Source: Streptomyces alfalfae
GTDB taxonomy: Bacteria > Actinomycetota > Actinomycetes > Streptomycetales > Streptomycetaceae
Length of the DNA stretch: 64,000 nt
Direction: 5' to 3'
Assembly (NCBI RefSeq): GCF_004127445.1
Contig: NZ_QEXM01000049.1
Location: 1-64,000, forward strand
Position 1 is the stretch's first letter, and each line of letters opens with the position of its first letter. The notes beneath the pieces were generated by a model. It did not search any database, was not told the origin of the DNA, and saw only the letters and a program-made list of their open reading frames with translations. Both the position numbers and the translations under genes were made by a program. Shown piece after piece: positions 61,250-64,000 of this stretch.

Positions 61250-61966
61250 ATGGACAGCGAAGCACAGCACACGGAGCGCGACCGCTCCTCCACTCCCTCC
61301 GGTTCCGGAGACGTCCCCGACGTCGCCGAAGCACCCGAGGGGACGGAGGAGCGGTCGCGCTCCGTTTTCAGGTCCCTGCTCGCCCGGCTGCCGGGCGGCG
61401 GGTACACCGCGACGTTCCTGCTGTGCCTCGGGGCGCTGCTCCTGGTCAGCGCCTTCGTGGTGCAGCCCTTCCAGATCCCGAGCGGTTCCATGGAACCCGC
61501 GTTCCGGGTCGGGGACCGGGTACTCGTCAACAAGTTGGCGTACCGTTTCGGGTCCGAGCCGCAGCGAGGCGATGTGGTCGTCTTCGACGGCAGCGGGTAC
61601 TTCGGTGACGCCGACTACATCAAGCGGGTCGTGGGCGTGGGGGGAGACCGGGTGGTCTGCGAGCGGGGGAGGATCAAGGTGAACGGCGAGCCCGTCGACG
61701 AGCCCTTCCTGTACCCGGGGGACGCCCCCTCACAGGTGCCCTTCGACGTCGTGGTGCCCGAGGGCAGCCTGTTCCTGCTCGGCGACCACCGCAGCGACTC
61801 CAGCGACTCCCGCGACCACCTGGGGCAGCCCGGCGGCGGCATGATCCCGGTCTCCGAGGTCATCGGCAGGGCCGACTGGATCGTCTGGCCGATCGGCCAC
61901 TGGACCTCCCTGGACCGTCCCGACAGCTACGCGCGCGTGCCGGCACCCGGCGGGGCGCATGGGTAA
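61250..61966 (+). CDS. sipW: Type I signal peptidase (SipW-like)
   Basis: A 238-residue membrane peptidase that removes signal peptides outside the membrane. After a charged cytoplasmic N-terminus, a single membrane span (TATFLLCLGALLLVSAFVV) leads to the catalytic Ser in IPSGSMEP near 82; the general-base Lys is in YIKRVVGVGGD near 125 and box E in GDHRSDSSDSR near 179. No C-terminal membrane segment is seen. ATG 61250. It overlaps the next gene by eight bases. In the S. coelicolor naming this would be SipW. Confidence 0.95.
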   Translation: MDSEAQHTERDRSSTPSGSGDVPDVAEAPEGTEERSRSVFRSLLARLPGGGYTATFLLCLGALLLVSAFVVQPFQIPSGSMEPAFRVGDRVLVNKLAYRFGSEPQRGDVVVFDGSGYFGDADYIKRVVGVGGDRVVCERGRIKVNGEPVDEPFLYPGDAPSQVPFDVVVPEGSLFLLGDHRSDSSDSRDHLGQPGGGMIPVSEVIGRADWIVWPIGHWTSLDRPDSYARVPAPGGAHG

Positions 61967-63038
61967 CCGCGGGCGGACGGCGGGGCACGCGGCCGACACC
62001 CGGCTGCCCACGGGTTCCCGGCCGACCAGCGGTCCCGCGCTGCCGGGCCGGGCCGAGCGCCGCAAGCTCGCAAAGAAGGTCAAGCGGCGCCGACGGCGCT
62101 CCGCGATCAGGGAGATACCGCTCCTCATAGGCGTGGCCCTGCTCATAGCCCTCGTCCTGAAGACCTTCCTGGTGCAGGCCTTCGTGATCCCCTCCGGCTC
62201 CATGGAGCAGACGATCCGCGTCGGCGACCGGGTTCTCGTCGACAAGCTCACCCCCTGGTTCGGGTCGAAGCCGAAGCGCGGCGACGTCGTCGTCTTCAGG
62301 GACCCCGGCAACTGGCTCGAAGAGGAACAGAGCAAGAAGAAGGACGACCCCGTGGTCGTCAAGCAGGTCAAGGAAGGCCTGACCCAGATCGGTCTGCTGC
62401 CCTCCGACAGCGAGCGCGACCTGATCAAACGGGTGATAGGCGTGGGCGGCGACACCGTGCGGTGCTGCGACAAGAACGACAAGGTCACCGTCAACGGCGT
62501 ACCGCTCGACGAGCCCTACATCCACCCCGGCGACAAGCCCTCGGCCTTCGAGTTCCGGGTGAAGGTCCCCGAAGGCCGCCTCTTCATGATGGGCGACCAT
62601 CGCAGTGACTCCGCCGACTCCCGCTTCCACCGCACCGAGAAGTTCAGCGGCACCATCTCCGAGGACGAGGTCGTCGGGCGCGCCCTCGTCATCGCCTGGC
62701 CGTTCGGCCACTGGCGCCGGCTGGAGGCGCCGGAGACGTACGCGTCCGTGCCCGACGCGCGTGCGGCATCGGACGACGCCACAGGGGCGTCGCATAGGGT
62801 GGCCCACGGCGATCCCTATGGATTGATCCGGCTCCCGACCCCTGCGGAACTCCCGCTCGTTATGGGAGTGGTGGGCCTGCATCGCATCTGGGGCAGGCGG
62901 CGGCACGGACTGAGGAGTGGATGTGGGGGATTTGGCGGTCGGCGCACGATCCGGACACGAGGGGCCCGAGGAGCGGCCGGGAGGATCCGACGAGCCGGGC
63001 GTCGAAGGCGTCGCGGACGGTGCGCCCCCCGGGGATGA
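61959..63038 (+). CDS. sipX: Type I signal peptidase (SipX-like)
   Basis: A 359-residue paralogue. It has a highly basic cytoplasmic N-terminus, one span (IPLLIGVALLIALVLKTFLV), the catalytic Ser in IPSGSMEQ near 83, Lys in LIKRVIGVGGD near 156 and box E in MGDHRSDSADSR near 215. Residues beyond about 285 include a possible second hydrophobic segment and then an Arg/Gly-rich tail that overlaps the following gene by 122 bases. Its real C-terminus may be functional but is of unusual composition. Confidence 0.92.
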   Translation: MGNRGRTAGHAADTRLPTGSRPTSGPALPGRAERRKLAKKVKRRRRRSAIREIPLLIGVALLIALVLKTFLVQAFVIPSGSMEQTIRVGDRVLVDKLTPWFGSKPKRGDVVVFRDPGNWLEEEQSKKKDDPVVVKQVKEGLTQIGLLPSDSERDLIKRVIGVGGDTVRCCDKNDKVTVNGVPLDEPYIHPGDKPSAFEFRVKVPEGRLFMMGDHRSDSADSRFHRTEKFSGTISEDEVVGRALVIAWPFGHWRRLEAPETYASVPDARAASDDATGASHRVAHGDPYGLIRLPTPAELPLVMGVVGLHRIWGRRRHGLRSGCGGFGGRRTIRTRGARGAAGRIRRAGRRRRRGRCAPRG

Positions 63039-63885
63039 CGCCGGGGACGGCGGGAGCACGGAGGGCGAGCGTGCCCTCGGGCGGCCGAAGAAGCCGCGGT
63101 CCTTCTGGAAGGAGCTTCCGCTCCTCATCGGCATCGCCCTCGTCCTGGCGCTGTTGATCAAGTCCTTCCTGGTCCAGGCGTTCTCGATCCCGTCGGACTC
63201 GATGCAGAACACGCTGCAGCAGGGCGACCGCGTCCTCGTCGACAAGCTGACGCCGTGGTTCGGCTCCGAGCCGGAGCGCGGCGAGGTCATCGTCTTCAGG
63301 GACCCGGGCCACTGGCTGGACGGCGAGCCGACCCCCGACCCGAACGCGATCCAGCGGGTCCTCGGCTGGGTGGGTCTGATGCCGTCCGCCGACGAGAAGG
63401 ACCTCATCAAGCGCGTCATCGGTGTCGCCGGCGACACCGTGGAGTGCAAGGGCACCGGTCCGGTGAAGGTCAACGGCAAGGCGCTGAACGAGCCGTACGT
63501 CTTCGCGGGGAACACCCCGTGCAGCGCCGACGACCAGGGCGGACAGTTCAAGGTCACCGTCCCCCAGGGCAAGGTCTGGGTCATGGGCGACCACCGGCAG
63601 AACTCGCTGGACTCCCGTTACCACCAGAACCAGCCGGGCGGCGGCGCCGTCCCCGTGGACAACGTCGTGGGCCGCGCCATCGTGATCGCCTGGCCGCCCA
63701 CCCGCTGGGCGACGCTGCCCAAGCCGGACACCTTCGACCAGCCGGGCATCAACGCCCTGTCGAGCGCCGCTCCCGGCGTCCTCGGCCTCGCGGGCGCGGT
63801 GCCGATCGTGCTGTGGCGCCGACGGCGTCTCACGGTCGCCGCCGGGCGGGCCGCGTGGGTTTCTGGCGGGACTACCGCCGGGTAG
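62917..63885 (+). CDS. sipY: Type I signal peptidase (SipY-like)
   Basis: A 322-residue paralogue with an acidic, Gly-rich cytoplasmic region of about 60 residues, one span (LPLLIGIALVLALLIKSFLV), Ser in IPSDSMQN near 94, Lys in LIKRVIGVAGD near 167 and box E in MGDHRQNSLDSR near 223. A second hydrophobic segment (APGVLGLAGAVPIVLW) near the C-terminus is followed by Arg residues, giving a two-span form. GTG 62917 is listed; GTG 62923 has better GGAG spacing. It starts inside the preceding gene. Confidence 0.92.
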   Translation: MDVGDLAVGARSGHEGPEERPGGSDEPGVEGVADGAPPGDDAGDGGSTEGERALGRPKKPRSFWKELPLLIGIALVLALLIKSFLVQAFSIPSDSMQNTLQQGDRVLVDKLTPWFGSEPERGEVIVFRDPGHWLDGEPTPDPNAIQRVLGWVGLMPSADEKDLIKRVIGVAGDTVECKGTGPVKVNGKALNEPYVFAGNTPCSADDQGGQFKVTVPQGKVWVMGDHRQNSLDSRYHQNQPGGGAVPVDNVVGRAIVIAWPPTRWATLPKPDTFDQPGINALSSAAPGVLGLAGAVPIVLWRRRRLTVAAGRAAWVSGGTTAG

Positions 63886-63964
63886 GGTGCCGTCCCAGAT
63901 CGGCGATCTTCCGCCGTCCGGGTACGGGCGACGGAGGTCGTCCCCGAGACGGGAGAGCACTGGG

Positions 63965-64000
63965 ATGAGCGGGACACGTCGTACGGCCGAGGGCCACGGA
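63965..64000 (+). CDS. sipZ: Start of a further gene, probably the fourth signal peptidase (SipZ), truncated
   Basis: Only 12 codons are in the window: ATG at 63965 then SGTRRTAEGHG, with GGGAG upstream. The short sequence resembles the N-terminus of S. coelicolor SipZ as I remember it, and position argues the same. It cannot be proved from what is visible. Confidence 0.6.
   Translation, partial: MSGTRRTAEGHG

Overview
This window is chromosomal DNA from a Streptomyces (high-GC actinomycete). GC content is very high, GTG starts are frequent, and the gene order is the conserved core block that in S. coelicolor runs from the cvn1 conservon (about SCO5541) to the sip signal-peptidase cluster (about SCO5599). 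That synteny is from memory, not a search. Almost everything here is vertically inherited housekeeping DNA. I see no prophage, insertion sequence, CRISPR array or biosynthetic cluster.

Layout. 1-5.2 kb, minus strand: a conservon, with a nitrate-sensing histidine kinase, a roadblock protein, a DUF742 protein and a small GTPase cut by the window edge. 5.2-9.3 kb: a small unrecognised ORF, an FAH-fold hydrolase, gltX and a HAD hydrolase. 9.37-9.92 kb: five tRNA genes (Gln-Glu-Glu-Gln-Glu). 9.9-14.3 kb: a divergent MerR/DUF4188 pair, then ndgR divergent from leuCD. 14.5-22.6 kb: hupS, cofC, plsC-like acyltransferase, gpsA, ddl, a DUF3515 lipoprotein, a stand-alone Lrp ligand-binding domain, thiL and thiD. 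22.5-23.7 kb: a broken SARP regulator and rpmB. 23.9-35.7 kb: DAK2-domain protein, recG, rsmD, coaD, a coiled-coil protein, a YceD-like protein, rpmF, rnc, mutM, HxlR regulator, a frameshifted CAP-domain gene, acyP and a small coiled-coil protein. 35.9-45.2 kb: smc, glucose permease glcP, an LLM oxidoreductase, an NCS1 permease and ftsY. 45.3-49.9 kb: prim-pol domain protein, nsdA and amtB-glnK. 50-58.4 kb: glnD, ffh, an FtsH paralogue, a methyltransferase and an SprT-like protein. 58.5-64 kb: rpsP-khpA-rimM-trmD-rplS followed by a run of type I signal peptidases.

How the genes work together. amtB-glnK-glnD form the nitrogen-sensing unit, with a good GlnR-type site upstream of amtB. ndgR sits divergently beside the leuCD pair it is known to regulate in relatives. 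ffh, ftsY, the FtsH-type protease and the signal peptidases all serve protein export and membrane quality control. rpsP-rimM-trmD-rplS with khpA is the conserved ribosome and tRNA maturation operon. smc and hupS organise the chromosome.

Most notable observations. (1) A SARP-type regulator carries a frameshift and seems fused to the C-terminal remnant of an FAD-dependent monooxygenase. (2) A secreted CAP-domain gene is split by a one-base frameshift. (3) Short in-phase tandem repeats duplicate the stop codon just past ffh and recG. (4) A small duplicated-motif protein lies divergent to the conservon. (5) A CTTGAA palindrome array lies at the glcP promoter. (6) A structured leader precedes a 67-residue coiled-coil gene. 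No wholly new multi-gene system is evident.
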